A stretch of 64,000 nucleotides of DNA from an uncultured Muribaculaceae bacterium (GCA_944321725.1 CALUMI010000007.1:1-64000); one strand, 5' to 3'; numbered from the stretch's first letter, positions 1 through 8,814 are shown. Notes: generated from the sequence alone by a model not told the origin. Made by a program: numbers and translations.

Positions 1-84
1 CATCCACAACAGTTTGACGGTGTTGTACTTTTGCGACATCAGTCCCCCAAGCCTCTCAACGATGCTCAAAACTGGGTTGAGCAT
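1..84 (-). CDS. N-terminus of an unknown protein, cut by the window edge
   Basis: An ATG at 82-84 on the minus strand opens 28 codons that run off the left edge without a stop. The peptide starts MLNPVLSIVERLGGLMSQ and continues hydrophobic, and third positions are rich in G/C as in neighbouring genes. The plus strand is also open here but reads less like protein. The family cannot be told from so short a piece. Confidence 0.4.
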   Translation of the reverse strand, partial: MLNPVLSIVERLGGLMSQKYNTVKLLWM

Positions 85-415
85 TCAATTTGACACTAAT
101 GTAGTGAGAATAATTCCTATTATCAATGGAAGGGCAAGCTGATTTATGTACAACACCTCACACTTCTCAATGGAGATAACTGATGTCAGCAGGATTGTTA
201 TAATCTGTATTATCAGTACAAAGAATACAATAGTTTATAATCTGCTTAATATCTCATAATCAGCTATTTACAAATCTGCATTCCCCAATTTTGTTTATAT
301 AAATATTTACGGTATAAAATTACCATATTTGTACCATGATGTTTGTAATATTCTGATAATCAGCTAAAGTTGTTTTAGAGGAAGTGAAATAAGTTTACGC
401 TAAATCAGAGATAGA
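85..415. other. A/T-rich intergenic region without a gene
   Basis: I see no convincing reading frame on either strand. The stretch contains A/T-rich promoter-like sequence and the 5' region of the partial gene at 1-84. It also leads on the plus strand into a strong terminator at 416-452, which leaves room for a short plus-strand RNA. Confidence 0.4.
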
Positions 416-452
416 GAAGCGCGCAGCCCAACAGGTTGCGCGCTTCTTTTAT
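416..452 (+). terminator. Strong intrinsic terminator with no plus-strand gene before it
   Basis: A 13-bp stem (416-428 with 434-446, one G-T pair) closes a 5-base loop and is followed by TTTT at 447-450. The T-run lies on the plus side, so it ends plus-strand transcription. No coding gene on plus precedes it in the window. Confidence 0.75.
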
Positions 453-512
453 TATGTAATAGTTAAGAAAATCTATTGCAGACACCACTATGTGCATAAC
501 ATTTGGCAAGCG

Positions 513-995
513 TCAGAGGGTTTCAAGGATGCGGATAAACGATTTTAGTGTGTCGGAATCGAATGCTGACAGCGGAACTAACAGGAAACGCAATCCTTTG
601 CCTTTAGGATACAGCTCAGCACAGCCGCCGTCGATTTCACAACGGTTAAAATCACTCCACCGATACCGGCTCCGGCCTGTGGCCTTACCGTCATCATCGC
701 AAAACACCCATTCTATCCCGGTGTCGTCAAACTCCACTCTGCCGCGACGTATCGACATTACGCACTCTTCCGAGAAAGCATAGTAGACATACACGAATCC
801 CAACAGCATCGGCACCACTATAAACAATGCCATCAACGCGACATAGATAAAATTGACGTTGACAAACGACAGTCCTGTAAATGGCAGCACAATCAGCGCA
901 GGAACATACCATCTGACGGACAAATAATGCCTGAACAACCGCCGGACATACGCGGAGGCGTCGTTTTTGAATATGTCGGACGACACCGCAGCCAT
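513..995 (-). CDS. Small two-TM membrane protein, YcxB-like (unknown function)
   Basis: A 160-residue protein with two adjacent hydrophobic segments at about residues 30-50 and 52-72, followed by a soluble C-terminal half containing a W-x-D-F core (RYRWSDFNRCEIDG). This architecture resembles YcxB-type bacterial membrane proteins, whose job is not established. It is the last gene of a three-gene minus-strand operon: its start lies 3 bases after the stop of the DUF486 gene, which in turn overlaps the C45 hydrolase gene. I cannot assign a function, and the family resemblance is an inference from layout only. Confidence 0.7.
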   Translation of the reverse strand: MAAVSSDIFKNDASAYVRRLFRHYLSVRWYVPALIVLPFTGLSFVNVNFIYVALMALFIVVPMLLGFVYVYYAFSEECVMSIRRGRVEFDDTGIEWVFCDDDGKATGRSRYRWSDFNRCEIDGGCAELYPKGKGLRFLLVPLSAFDSDTLKSFIRILETL

Positions 996-998
996 CCA

Positions 999-1376
999 CT
1001 ACTTTTTATCCAAGAAAGCAAAATACACCGCAGCAACAAGCAGCAAAAACGACACCACATGGTTCCATTTTATGGACTGCCCCTGAAACAGGAATGTGGC
1101 CACCACCGTAAACACTATCAATGTTATGGCCTCTTGCAACACTTTAAGCTGCACCAACGTGAACGGGCCGCCATTGCCCACGTAGCCGATACGGTTTGCG
1201 GGCACTTGAAATGAATATTCAAACAGGGCTATCCCCCACGAGAACAGTATCACCGCATACAACGGCCAATTTTTTGTAATACCGAGCTCTCCCATACGCA
1301 AATGCCCATACCAAGCCAATGTCATAAACACATTCGAAACGATGAGCATCAATATTGTTGTCAACGTGGCATTCAT
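999..1376 (-). CDS. DMT-family small membrane protein (DUF486)
   Basis: A 125-residue protein with four hydrophobic segments. It shows the pattern of the DUF486 branch of the drug/metabolite transporter superfamily: an N-terminal helix, an N-W-P-L-Y turn near residue 36, a G-[IY]-A-L-F-E-Y-S motif near 49, then P-A-N-R-I-G before the third helix. DUF486 proteins are conserved but uncharacterised. The ATG overlaps the stop of the C45 hydrolase gene by four bases, so translation is probably coupled. Its length is typical of the family. Confidence 0.85.
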   Translation of the reverse strand: MNATLTTILMLIVSNVFMTLAWYGHLRMGELGITKNWPLYAVILFSWGIALFEYSFQVPANRIGYVGNGGPFTLVQLKVLQEAITLIVFTVVATFLFQGQSIKWNHVVSFLLLVAAVYFAFLDKK

Positions 1377-2452
1377 TTACCTAATAATTTTTCTATTGTC
1401 GTATAACCTTGCTTGTAATTCTCAATGCTTTGCCGGCTGTTTTTCCGGCTTATATCGCTAAGTTTTTTAATATTAAGATAGTTTTGTCCGTTGTCGCGCC
1501 TAATCGGAAACACCTCGCGTTTCAATTCGTTGGCGCGCTCGCATGCAGGGGCTTTCCATGTAGCCGAATCGGCGCGCAAACAGTCCGGCACGCCGCCATC
1601 GAACAGCCACGCCGGCTCCACCACACCGCAAGGCGGATAACCCAACACAGTCCACATCGTGGTAGCCAACGGGTTGTCACCCGGATTTACCCCCTCAATC
1701 ACAACCGATGCCGAAGAGCTGTAGCGAGGGATGAAATCGCGATCCACCACCCATTCCACTTTATCCGCAGCAAAATCCTTGTCGATAAGCGAATGGTAAA
1801 AAGAGCGCGAAAGCGTTTCTGTCAGCACGGCAGGAGTTACCGATTTGCTTTCAACATACGGCTCAAACAACTTTTCAGCGTTTTGCTCACGGATATAGCC
1901 GTAGCCTTCGTCCTCCCTGCCTGACTTGGAATAATTAGTGCGAATCATATATCCCGCCACGTCAAAACGACGATATGAATAGTTGCCCGTTTCGAAATAC
2001 GCCGCATTGCCTTCCGCGTCGATTACTCCGAAATTAGCCTCCACGCCAAGCGGTTTCGGGGAAGAGGCAAGAAGCCTCTCGAAGTCGTCGACTGTGGCGC
2101 ACGAGGCAAGAGCCCTGCTCATCAGCAGTCCCTCTTTGTCCATTACGGTCACGGTATCGGCTTTCAGATTATATGACGCCGTATTCATCACAGCAAAACC
2201 TGTGGAATTATATCCAGCCCACGCCTGAAGGCACAGCGTGTCTGTAGCGTTGAAAAGCGCGACATACTCGTATCCGCCATTCTCCGGAACTATTTTTTCA
2301 ACCTTGTTGTCGAGGTCGGACGCGTCGCGGTGTTTCCACAACAGAGGCCGCCCGTTTGCAGTCAACGTGGCGGAAACAATGGCCGACGTGCACGCGGCTA
2401 TCTCTCCGACAACCACACAACACATCAACGCAAAACATATTATATTTTTCAT
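1373..2452 (-). CDS. Peptidase C45-like Ntn hydrolase (linear amide hydrolase / acyltransferase fold)
   Basis: A 359-residue secreted protein. The first 20 residues form a signal peptide. Cleavage after A20 would expose Cys21, the expected nucleophile of N-terminal-nucleophile hydrolases, followed by T-S-A-I-V-S and the conserved R-P-L-L-W-K-H-R-D strand. Relatives include acyl-CoA:6-aminopenicillanate acyltransferase and bile-salt/penicillin V amidases, which cleave linear amides. The substrate is unknown. It is the first gene of an operon with DUF486 and a YcxB-like protein. The cysteine after the signal could instead be read as a lipobox, but the residues after it favour catalysis. Confidence 0.82.
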   Translation of the reverse strand: MKNIICFALMCCVVVGEIAACTSAIVSATLTANGRPLLWKHRDASDLDNKVEKIVPENGGYEYVALFNATDTLCLQAWAGYNSTGFAVMNTASYNLKADTVTVMDKEGLLMSRALASCATVDDFERLLASSPKPLGVEANFGVIDAEGNAAYFETGNYSYRRFDVAGYMIRTNYSKSGREDEGYGYIREQNAEKLFEPYVESKSVTPAVLTETLSRSFYHSLIDKDFAADKVEWVVDRDFIPRYSSSASVVIEGVNPGDNPLATTMWTVLGYPPCGVVEPAWLFDGGVPDCLRADSATWKAPACERANELKREVFPIRRDNGQNYLNIKKLSDISRKNSRQSIENYKQGYTTIEKLLGK

Positions 2453-2629
2453 ACCGTAGCGAATTACGCCACGAAATTACAAATTAAATCAATCATATCC
2501 TATTATTGGAATTTTGTGCATACATCCTTACTCCCCAAATATTAACCCATTTCAGTATCACCAAGTAAAACGTTTTCTCACTAAAAAAGCGACAATATAC
2601 AAATGAGGTCACGAAAAGCATTAAAACCT

Positions 2630-3382
2630 TTATTTCGAGTGCTTGGAGTGGGCGCGGCGCAGACGGATGTGGTAGTTGCGCTTTTTGTAGCCGGGTCCGT
2701 TGTAACGGTAGGCGAATTTATCCCATTCGTGTGCTTTCAGGTAGCGCACAAGATTGTTCGTTTTGCAAAATTGGGCAAATAGTTCAAGCTGTTCCGCCTC
2801 CGACTCGCTCATTCGCGCAATAAACTCATCAAGCGACTTGCATCCGCATTGCCGCCAATTAAAACCGCCAATCTGAAACATGCCCCAAAACGTGGCTTTT
2901 TCGGCTATCTCCTTATCTATCTTACGGGCACTCTCCAACCTTGCCCACTGCGCTTTTCCGTATGAGCCGTATTTTCGTGTATTAGGACGTTGGAATGCCG
3001 TACTTTTCGTGTATTTCGCATAACTTTTACCGGCTTTCCGCATAAGCCGTTTGAACACAGTCAAATCGAAATTAATCAAAGGCACACCCGGCTCGACAAA
3101 TCCCTGATGCGAGCTTCCGGCCTCAATCTCGACAACAGCCTTCATGGTGGCGACATCTATGCCAAGCTCGCCGGCCACACGATTGTAATCGTCGTCTGTG
3201 AGCTTATAATATTTGTCATTTACGGAAGAAACAGCGGCAGTATCCACAGGCATCTTAGCGACAGTATCCGACGCCACAACCACAGAATCAGCCACGGCAG
3301 GCGACCCTCCCGGCTGAATATCGCAAGCCTTCGCGTGAATTGAAACGGCCGGCAGCAAAAACAGCAATATGGCTTTTCTCAT
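2630..3382 (-). CDS. Secreted N-acetylmuramidase (DUF3380 family)
   Basis: A 250-residue protein beginning MRKAILLFLLPAVSIHAKA, a good signal peptide. An upstream extension of the frame to 3484 is rejected because it would run into the pepD terminator and coding end. From residue 80 the sequence shows the N-acetylmuramidase pattern: D-Y-x-x-V-A-x-E-L-G, then V-V-E-I-E-A-G with the probable catalytic glutamate, N-F-D, and a C-terminal G-x-F-Q-I-x-G-F-N-W followed by Y-N-G-P-G-Y. The family cuts peptidoglycan glycan strands. The tail is very basic (R/K/H-rich). It stands alone after the pepD terminator. Confidence 0.85.
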   Translation of the reverse strand: MRKAILLFLLPAVSIHAKACDIQPGGSPAVADSVVVASDTVAKMPVDTAAVSSVNDKYYKLTDDDYNRVAGELGIDVATMKAVVEIEAGSSHQGFVEPGVPLINFDLTVFKRLMRKAGKSYAKYTKSTAFQRPNTRKYGSYGKAQWARLESARKIDKEIAEKATFWGMFQIGGFNWRQCGCKSLDEFIARMSESEAEQLELFAQFCKTNNLVRYLKAHEWDKFAYRYNGPGYKKRNYHIRLRRAHSKHSK

Positions 3383-3394
3383 AAGGCATGACAT

Positions 3395-3434
3395 ATAAAA
3401 AAGCATGGCTGCCGGACAAACACGACAGCCATGC
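3395..3434 (-). terminator. Intrinsic terminator of pepD
   Basis: A perfect 9-bp stem (3403-3411 with 3426-3434) lies just past the pepD stop. On the minus strand it is followed by six T residues. It separates pepD from the muramidase gene. Confidence 0.85.
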
Positions 3435-3444
3435 GCATAAAAAT

Positions 3445-4911
3445 TTACTCTGCCACCATTTCGAGTATTCTGACAAGATGACACCAGAATTTCTCCACAG
3501 CGGGAATGTGCATCGATTCTTTCGGCGTATGCACATCGCGCAATGTCGGCCCGAACGAAATCATATCCAACTTAGGATTCATAACCAAGAAATTTCCGCA
3601 CTCAAGTCCGGCATGCAGCGCAGTACAAAGCGGAGTCACACCATACAGTTCCTCGTATGCTTTCACCGCAATCTTCAAAATCTTTGAATCCATATTAGGT
3701 GTCCATCCGGGATAGCCGTCGCCCTGCTCCACTTCGGCTCCAGCAAGCCGGAAATGAGCCACCATCTGATTAGCGATATCGAATTTGCGGGTTTCCTCCT
3801 CGCTGCGCTGGGATGTGGTCACAACTATCTCATTGTTTTCGCGGTCCATGCGGATAAGGGCAAGATTGGTGGAAGTGCTCACCATGCCTTTTATGCTGCG
3901 GCTCATGGCAATCACCGCATTAGGAGCGGAATATACGCAACAAACCACTTTCTTGGCCGTTTCACCGTCTATCACATATTCCGGAGCGTCAGCCGATTCG
4001 AGTTTGACAATCTGACTGTCCTCTATACCTTTATATTCGGTTTCGATTACGGCGGCAAAATTATTTACACGGGCGCGCAAATCCTCTTTCTTGTCGGCAG
4101 GCACACCTATTACGGCATAAGCATTGCCCGGTATGACGTTGCGCAGCTCGCCTCCGTTGATGTCGGCAATGGCCATATCGCCATAAGCCTCATAGCAATC
4201 ATATAGGAAACGGGCAAGCAACTTATTGGCGTTGGCACGCCCAAGATGAATATCCGACCCTGAATGCCCGCCTTTGAAACGGAGCAACGACACAGTGAAG
4301 AACTGATAACCGGCCGGAACAGCCGCGCGTGTATAGCGGAACTTGCCTATTGTGTCGATTCCGCCCGCGCATCCCAAAAATATCTGCGCCTCATCCTCAG
4401 AATCAAGATTTATAAGGATATTGCCGGTAATCATGTTCTTGCCAACATTTTTGGCACCCGTAAGACCTGTTTCCTCGTCGACGGTAAACAACGCCTCCAA
4501 CGGGCCGTGGCTGTAAGTTTTGTCGACCAACGCCGCAAGTGCGCCGGCCATACCGATACCGTTATCAGCACCGAGAGTTGTCTTATAGTTTTTAGAGTGT
4601 ACCCACTCGCCGTCGATTTCCGTTTCAATCGGATCCGTCTCAAAATTATGGGTTTCCGGTTTAGTCTGGTTCGGAACCATGTCCATGTGCCCCTGCAACA
4701 CAACCACAGGCGCGTTTTCCTTTCCCGGAGTAGCCGGCACGCGCATCGCAACATTTCCGATAGCGTCGGTTTTGGCCTCTATACCATGTTTTTTGGCAAA
4801 TTCCAAAAGAAACTCGCGTATCTTTCCTTCTTTCTTCGACGGGCGCGGAACTTTGGTTATCTCATCAAAAATACCCCAAATCAATTCCGGTTTAAGCTCT
4901 TTGATTGTCAT
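3445..4911 (-). CDS. pepD: Aminoacyl-histidine dipeptidase (PepD, M20 family)
   Basis: A 488-residue cytosolic metallopeptidase of the M20 family, cleaving Xaa-His dipeptides such as carnosine. The metal-site motifs are in order: L-Q-G-H-M-D-M-V near residue 75, T-L-G-A-D-N-G-I-G-M near 113, D-E-E-T-G-L-T-G near 144, and a C-terminal A-L-H-A-G-L-E-C-G. The N-terminus (P-R-P-S-K-K-E-G-K-I) and length match Bacteroidales PepD. It is monocistronic, with its own terminator. The short plus-strand gene at 5072 diverges from it. Confidence 0.95.
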   Translation of the reverse strand: MTIKELKPELIWGIFDEITKVPRPSKKEGKIREFLLEFAKKHGIEAKTDAIGNVAMRVPATPGKENAPVVVLQGHMDMVPNQTKPETHNFETDPIETEIDGEWVHSKNYKTTLGADNGIGMAGALAALVDKTYSHGPLEALFTVDEETGLTGAKNVGKNMITGNILINLDSEDEAQIFLGCAGGIDTIGKFRYTRAAVPAGYQFFTVSLLRFKGGHSGSDIHLGRANANKLLARFLYDCYEAYGDMAIADINGGELRNVIPGNAYAVIGVPADKKEDLRARVNNFAAVIETEYKGIEDSQIVKLESADAPEYVIDGETAKKVVCCVYSAPNAVIAMSRSIKGMVSTSTNLALIRMDRENNEIVVTTSQRSEEETRKFDIANQMVAHFRLAGAEVEQGDGYPGWTPNMDSKILKIAVKAYEELYGVTPLCTALHAGLECGNFLVMNPKLDMISFGPTLRDVHTPKESMHIPAVEKFWCHLVRILEMVAE

Positions 4912-5031
4912 AGATGTTTACAATTTTAAATTATATACTTATATCTGAAAATTATTGTTAAAATCAAAGTTTTTCGCCCTCTAAGGTACAAAATAAAATC
5001 TACTAAACCTACAAATTTTGTGTCCTTTCCG

Positions 5032-5039
5032 TATATTTG
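5032..5039 (+). promoter_or_regulatory. Bacteroidota -7 box ahead of the 5072/ompH pair
   Basis: TATATTTG matches the TAnnTTTG -7 consensus. It lies 33 bases before the ATG at 5072, giving a short leader. No clear -33 TTTG sits at the ideal spacing. Confidence 0.5.
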
Positions 5040-5071
5040 CAACCAAAATTCTATCGCGAGTGGCTACAACA

Positions 5072-5233
5072 ATGCTTTCTATCGGTGTAATTGCGCTGTG
5101 TATCGTGCTGTTAGGAGTTAAAGTTTTTTTCGTGAAAGGAGGAAAATTTCCATCATCCCACATCCACGACAATCCGGCAATGCGAAAGCGGCACATAAGA
5201 TGCTACAAAGAAGAATTGGAAAATAACAATTAA
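5072..5233 (+). CDS. Small single-TM membrane protein
   Basis: A 53-residue protein starting MLSIGVIALCIVLLGVKV, one hydrophobic helix, followed by a K-G-G-K-F-P-S-S-H-I turn and a charged tail. A longer in-frame start at 5018 exists but would lie upstream of the -7 box, so the 5072 ATG is preferred. It sits 26 bases before the OmpH gene and probably shares its transcript. The function is unknown. A link to envelope biogenesis is suggested only by its neighbour. Confidence 0.65.
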   Translation: MLSIGVIALCIVLLGVKVFFVKGGKFPSSHIHDNPAMRKRHIRCYKEELENNN

Positions 5234-5259
5234 TAAAAATACAAATCAATAAAAACAAA

Positions 5260-5868
5260 ATGAATAATTTTAAAAGAATTGCCAAAGCCTCTGTTTTGTT
5301 GCTTTCCGCATTGCTATTCGTGCAGTGCGCGGCGAAAGACGGAGAAAAATCTGCCGCGACAAACGCCAATACCACAACAACGGCAGAAAGCAATGCCAAC
5401 ATCAAGATTGCCTATGTAGACGGCGACTCATTGATGAATAACTACAATTTCGCAAAAGACGTGAACGAAGCCATGCTGCGCGGGCAAAACAAGCTCGACA
5501 ACGCGCAACGCCAGAAAGCCAACGAGCTTCAACGCTTCTATGGCGAAATAGACAGGAAATACAAAAACAATGAATATCTCACACAGGAAAGTTTCAATGC
5601 CGACCAGCAAAAATACCAAAAGATGCAAGGCGACGCGGCCACATACATGTCGAATTTGGAACGCTCCGTGCAAAACGAGCTGATGATGAACACCCAGCAG
5701 CTCACCGACTCCGTCAACAAATTTATTGCCGAATACGCCAAGAAAAACGGATATTCCATAATACTGAGAAAAGAAGCCACATGGTATATCGGCAATGTTG
5801 ACGATGTGACAAATGATGTAATAAAAGGCTTGAACGAGCGTTACAACAAAGTTGACTCAAAAAAATAA
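5260..5868 (+). CDS. OmpH/Skp-family periplasmic chaperone, predicted lipoprotein
   Basis: A 202-residue protein with a lipoprotein signal (L-L-F-V-Q-C, Cys at about residue 23). Next come an A/T/N-rich linker and the OmpH core, beginning I-K-I-A-Y-V-D-G-D-S-L at about residue 48. A long coiled coil covers roughly residues 65-145 and ends in K-K-N-G-Y-S-I-I-L-R-K. Skp-type chaperones hold unfolded outer-membrane proteins in the periplasm. The lipid anchor and the short linker are common in Bacteroidales homologues. It is followed by a terminator before hflX. Confidence 0.88.
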   Translation: MNNFKRIAKASVLLLSALLFVQCAAKDGEKSAATNANTTTTAESNANIKIAYVDGDSLMNNYNFAKDVNEAMLRGQNKLDNAQRQKANELQRFYGEIDRKYKNNEYLTQESFNADQQKYQKMQGDAATYMSNLERSVQNELMMNTQQLTDSVNKFIAEYAKKNGYSIILRKEATWYIGNVDDVTNDVIKGLNERYNKVDSKK

Positions 5869-5888
5869 CCACCCATAACGCATCGGCA

Positions 5889-5922
5889 GAGGGAAGCCTT
5901 TTTCACGAGGTTCCCCTTTTTT
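5889..5922 (+). terminator. Intrinsic terminator after the OmpH gene
   Basis: An imperfect stem (about 5889-5899 with 5908-5916, one bulge) is followed by TTTTTT at 917-922. It lies between the ompH stop and the hflX start. Confidence 0.65.
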
Positions 5923-5938
5923 GATTAATATTTGAAGC

Positions 5939-7165
5939 ATGATTGAAAAAAACAACATATCTGAATACGAAAACGAAAAAGCGGTCTTAGTAGGGCTCAT
6001 CACGCAGACGCAAGGTGAGGCCAAAGCAAAAGAGTACCTCAACGAGCTTGCTTTTTTGGCTGAAACCGCCGGAGCGGAAACTGTGAAAACGTTTCTGCAA
6101 CGCTCCGACTTTCCCAACTCAAGGACATTTGTCGGAAAAGGAAAACTTGAAGAAATCAAAACGTTCATAGAAGACAACGATGTGGCTCTCGTGATTTTTG
6201 ACGACGATTTGTCATCCAAACAAATACAGAACATAGAAAGCGAGCTAAAAGTCAAAATCCTTGACAGGACAAATCTGATTCTCGACATTTTTGCCAAACG
6301 CGCGCAAACAGCCACAGCACGCACACAAGTGGAGTTGGCCCAATATCAGTATCTGTTGCCGCGCCTGACAAGAATGTGGACACACTTGGAACGACAAAGA
6401 GGAGGTATCGGAATGCGCGGTCCGGGCGAAACACAGATAGAAACCGACCGCCGCATAATTCTCGACAAAATTTCACGGCTGAAAGCGGAATTAAAATCAA
6501 TCGACAAGCAAAAATCCATTCAGCGCAAAAATCGCGGCAAACTGACAAGAATAGCGCTGGTGGGATATACAAACGTCGGTAAATCCACATTGATGAACCT
6601 GCTGAGCAAGTCAGACGTTTTCGCGGAGAACAAGCTGTTTGCGACACTCGACACCACCGTAAGAAAAGTGATTATCGACAATCTGCCGTTTTTGCTGACA
6701 GACACCATCGGTTTCATCAGGAAATTGCCTACCCACTTGGTCGACTCTTTTAAATCCACACTCGACGAGGTGCGCGACGCCGACATCTTGGTGCATGTGG
6801 TCGACATCTCGCATCCGCAGTTTGAGGAACAAATAGAAGTGGTCAACAAAACGCTTCAAGAAGTATGCGAATCGAAAGACAAACCGATGATATTGGTATT
6901 CAATAAAATCGACGCGTTCACATACACAAAGAAAGATGACGACGACCTCACGCCGCGCACACGGGAAAACATCCCGTTGGAAGAGCTTAAATCGACATGG
7001 ATGGCAAAAATGAACGACAACTGCATATTCATCTCCGCAAAAAACAAAACAAACATCGACGAGTTGAAGTCAAAGCTCTACGAAATGGCGAAAGAGATAC
7101 ACATGAAACGTTTTCCCTACAACGATTTTCTTTTCCAAAAATACGACGATTTGCAAGAACAATGA
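5939..7165 (+). CDS. hflX: Ribosome-associated GTPase HflX
   Basis: A 408-residue GTPase that binds the 50S subunit and splits or rescues stalled ribosomes. The N-terminal HflX domain includes S-R-T-F-V-G-K-G-K-L near residue 60. A coiled coil and the R-G-G-I-G-M-R-G-P-G-E-T-Q-I-E-T-D-R-R signature near 155 follow. The G domain has G-Y-T-N-V-G-K-S-T (G1) near 208, D-T-I-G-F (G3) near 257, and N-K-I-D (G4) near 321. The stop overlaps the start of the ThiF-like gene (ATGA), opening a three-gene coupled operon. Confidence 0.95.
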   Translation: MIEKNNISEYENEKAVLVGLITQTQGEAKAKEYLNELAFLAETAGAETVKTFLQRSDFPNSRTFVGKGKLEEIKTFIEDNDVALVIFDDDLSSKQIQNIESELKVKILDRTNLILDIFAKRAQTATARTQVELAQYQYLLPRLTRMWTHLERQRGGIGMRGPGETQIETDRRIILDKISRLKAELKSIDKQKSIQRKNRGKLTRIALVGYTNVGKSTLMNLLSKSDVFAENKLFATLDTTVRKVIIDNLPFLLTDTIGFIRKLPTHLVDSFKSTLDEVRDADILVHVVDISHPQFEEQIEVVNKTLQEVCESKDKPMILVFNKIDAFTYTKKDDDDLTPRTRENIPLEELKSTWMAKMNDNCIFISAKNKTNIDELKSKLYEMAKEIHMKRFPYNDFLFQKYDDLQEQ

Positions 7166-7908
7166 CAGAAGAGCAAAAACAACGGTACAAGCGGCACATT
7201 ATCCTGCCTGAAATTGGCGGAGAAGGACAGTCGCGCCTCCTCTCCGCCAAAGTTTTAGTGGTGGGAGCAGGTGGCTTGGGAGCCCCGTTGCTTATGTATC
7301 TTGCCGCGGCGGGCGTAGGCAACATCGGGATAATGGATTTCGACAAAGTGGACTTGTCAAACCTACAACGCCAAGTGATTTTCACAACCGCCGACACGGG
7401 TCTGCCAAAAGCAGAAAGAGCGTCAGCACGCATTGAAGCGTTAAATCCAGACATCAAAACAACGATAATCACCACTCGCTTAGACAAGGCCAATGCCAAA
7501 GATATAGCCGGCGACTACGACATCGTGCTCGACGCCACCGACAATATCGAAACAAAATATCTAATCAACGACACCTGCGTAGAGCTCGGCAAACCTTTCA
7601 TACATGCGGCAGTCAATCTTTTCGGAGGCAATGTAATGACTGTGATACCCGGCTCGGCCTGCCTCAGATGCGTTTTTCCGGAAGCAGTGAAACAAAAAGA
7701 CAGCACGGAATACGGAATTATAGGCTCTGTACCCGGCATAATCGGCTCAATACAGGCGACAGAGGCAATAAAACTGATTGTCGGCGCGGGAGAGCCGCTT
7801 GTCAACAAAATGCTAACATTCGACGCTCTTTCAATGTCATTCAACACATTGTCCGTAAATCCGTCGAGACACTGCATACACCACAAAAGACATTCCTTGC
7901 AATTATGA
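7162..7908 (+). CDS. ThiF/MoeB/HesA-family adenylyltransferase (E1-like)
   Basis: A 248-residue E1-like enzyme that adenylates the C-terminus of a ubiquitin-like sulfur carrier (ThiS or MoaD type). The motifs are R-Y-K-R-H-I-I-L-P-E-I near residue 8, the ATP loop V-V-G-A-G-G-L-G near 33, D-F-D-K-V-D-L-S-N-L-Q-R-Q near 58, and D-A-T-D-N near 120. Of the usual two zinc CxxC pairs only C-L-R-C is intact; the second is reduced to a single cysteine in the C-terminal H-C-I-H-H. It overlaps hflX and the HAD gene by four bases each. No thi or moa gene is nearby, so its partner is unknown. Confidence 0.9.
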   Translation: MTEEQKQRYKRHIILPEIGGEGQSRLLSAKVLVVGAGGLGAPLLMYLAAAGVGNIGIMDFDKVDLSNLQRQVIFTTADTGLPKAERASARIEALNPDIKTTIITTRLDKANAKDIAGDYDIVLDATDNIETKYLINDTCVELGKPFIHAAVNLFGGNVMTVIPGSACLRCVFPEAVKQKDSTEYGIIGSVPGIIGSIQATEAIKLIVGAGEPLVNKMLTFDALSMSFNTLSVNPSRHCIHHKRHSLQL

Positions 7909-8684
7909 TAAAAGCACTGTTTCTCGACATAGACGGCACATTGGTGAGTTTCCGCACCCATGCCATACCCGAGTCAACAATCTCCGCATTACATGCAGCC
8001 AAATCGAAAGGCATAAAGATTTTCATCGCCACAGGCCGGCCAAAAAAATTAATCAACAATTTGGGGCAAATCGACAGCCTAATCGACGGCTATATCACCA
8101 CCAACGGAGCATATTGCTTTGCAAACGGCACTGACATACTCTACACACCAATCTCTGAAACGGACGTAAAATCAGTAATGAGGCATGTCGACGAATGCGG
8201 TGTGGCATGTATCATAGTAGGCAAAAAAGATTTGTTGGTACACAATGTCACACCACAGTTCAAAGCAATAGCTGAAATGTTGGCAGTAGACGGGATAGAC
8301 ATGAGCACACCGATAGAAGAGCTGTTGAAGCAAGGCATCGTACAAATGACACCGTTCTTCAATCCCGCACAGGAAGCGCAGGCAATCGCCGACACCTCCA
8401 ACTGCATATCAAGCCGCTGGTTCCCCGATTTCACCGACATAACAGCTTTCGGCGCCGACAAAGGCAAAGGGATTGAGGCCGTAGCCCGGCATTTCGACTT
8501 CCGGATAGACGAAACAATGTCGTTCGGCGATGGCGGCAACGACATAACCATGCTTGAAACCGCCGGAATAGGAGTGGCAATGGGCAACGCATCCGATGAG
8601 GTGAAGCGACACGCCGGACATATTACAAGCACAGTCGACGACAACGGAATAGCCAACGCGCTGCGCCATTTCAAAATAATTTAA
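7905..8684 (+). CDS. Cof-type HAD-IIB phosphatase
   Basis: A 259-residue haloacid-dehalogenase hydrolase. The catalytic motif F-L-D-I-D-G-T-L sits at residues 5-12, with T-G-R-P near 45, a type IIB cap in the middle, a lysine near 185 (A-D-K-G-K-G-I-E) and F-G-D-G-G-N-D-I-T-M-L near 205. Members dephosphorylate sugar phosphates, nucleotides or PLP; the substrate cannot be read from sequence. The ATG overlaps the stop of the ThiF-like gene. An in-frame extension upstream lies inside that gene and is rejected. Confidence 0.9.
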   Translation: MIKALFLDIDGTLVSFRTHAIPESTISALHAAKSKGIKIFIATGRPKKLINNLGQIDSLIDGYITTNGAYCFANGTDILYTPISETDVKSVMRHVDECGVACIIVGKKDLLVHNVTPQFKAIAEMLAVDGIDMSTPIEELLKQGIVQMTPFFNPAQEAQAIADTSNCISSRWFPDFTDITAFGADKGKGIEAVARHFDFRIDETMSFGDGGNDITMLETAGIGVAMGNASDEVKRHAGHITSTVDDNGIANALRHFKII

Positions 8685-8715
8685 TCGCGCCACGTAAGAA
8701 AATAATTATAAAGTA

Positions 8716-8746
8716 GTTGCAGTATAAAAAATATATACTACCTTTG
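8716..8746 (+). promoter_or_regulatory. rpsA promoter
   Basis: TACCTTTG at 8739-8746 fits TAnnTTTG exactly. GTTG at 8716-8719 stands in for the -33 TTTG with a 19-base spacer. The predicted transcript has a leader of about 60 bases before rpsA. Confidence 0.65.
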
Positions 8747-8814
8747 CAGCCGACTATATAGCAATATAATGTCTAACTTATTAAATTAACTTTATTTTTA
8801 ACACTTAATTTTAA

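Noticed and set aside
3383-3484. Longer start of the muramidase gene
   Set aside because: It would read through the pepD terminator and into pepD, and would bury the signal peptide.
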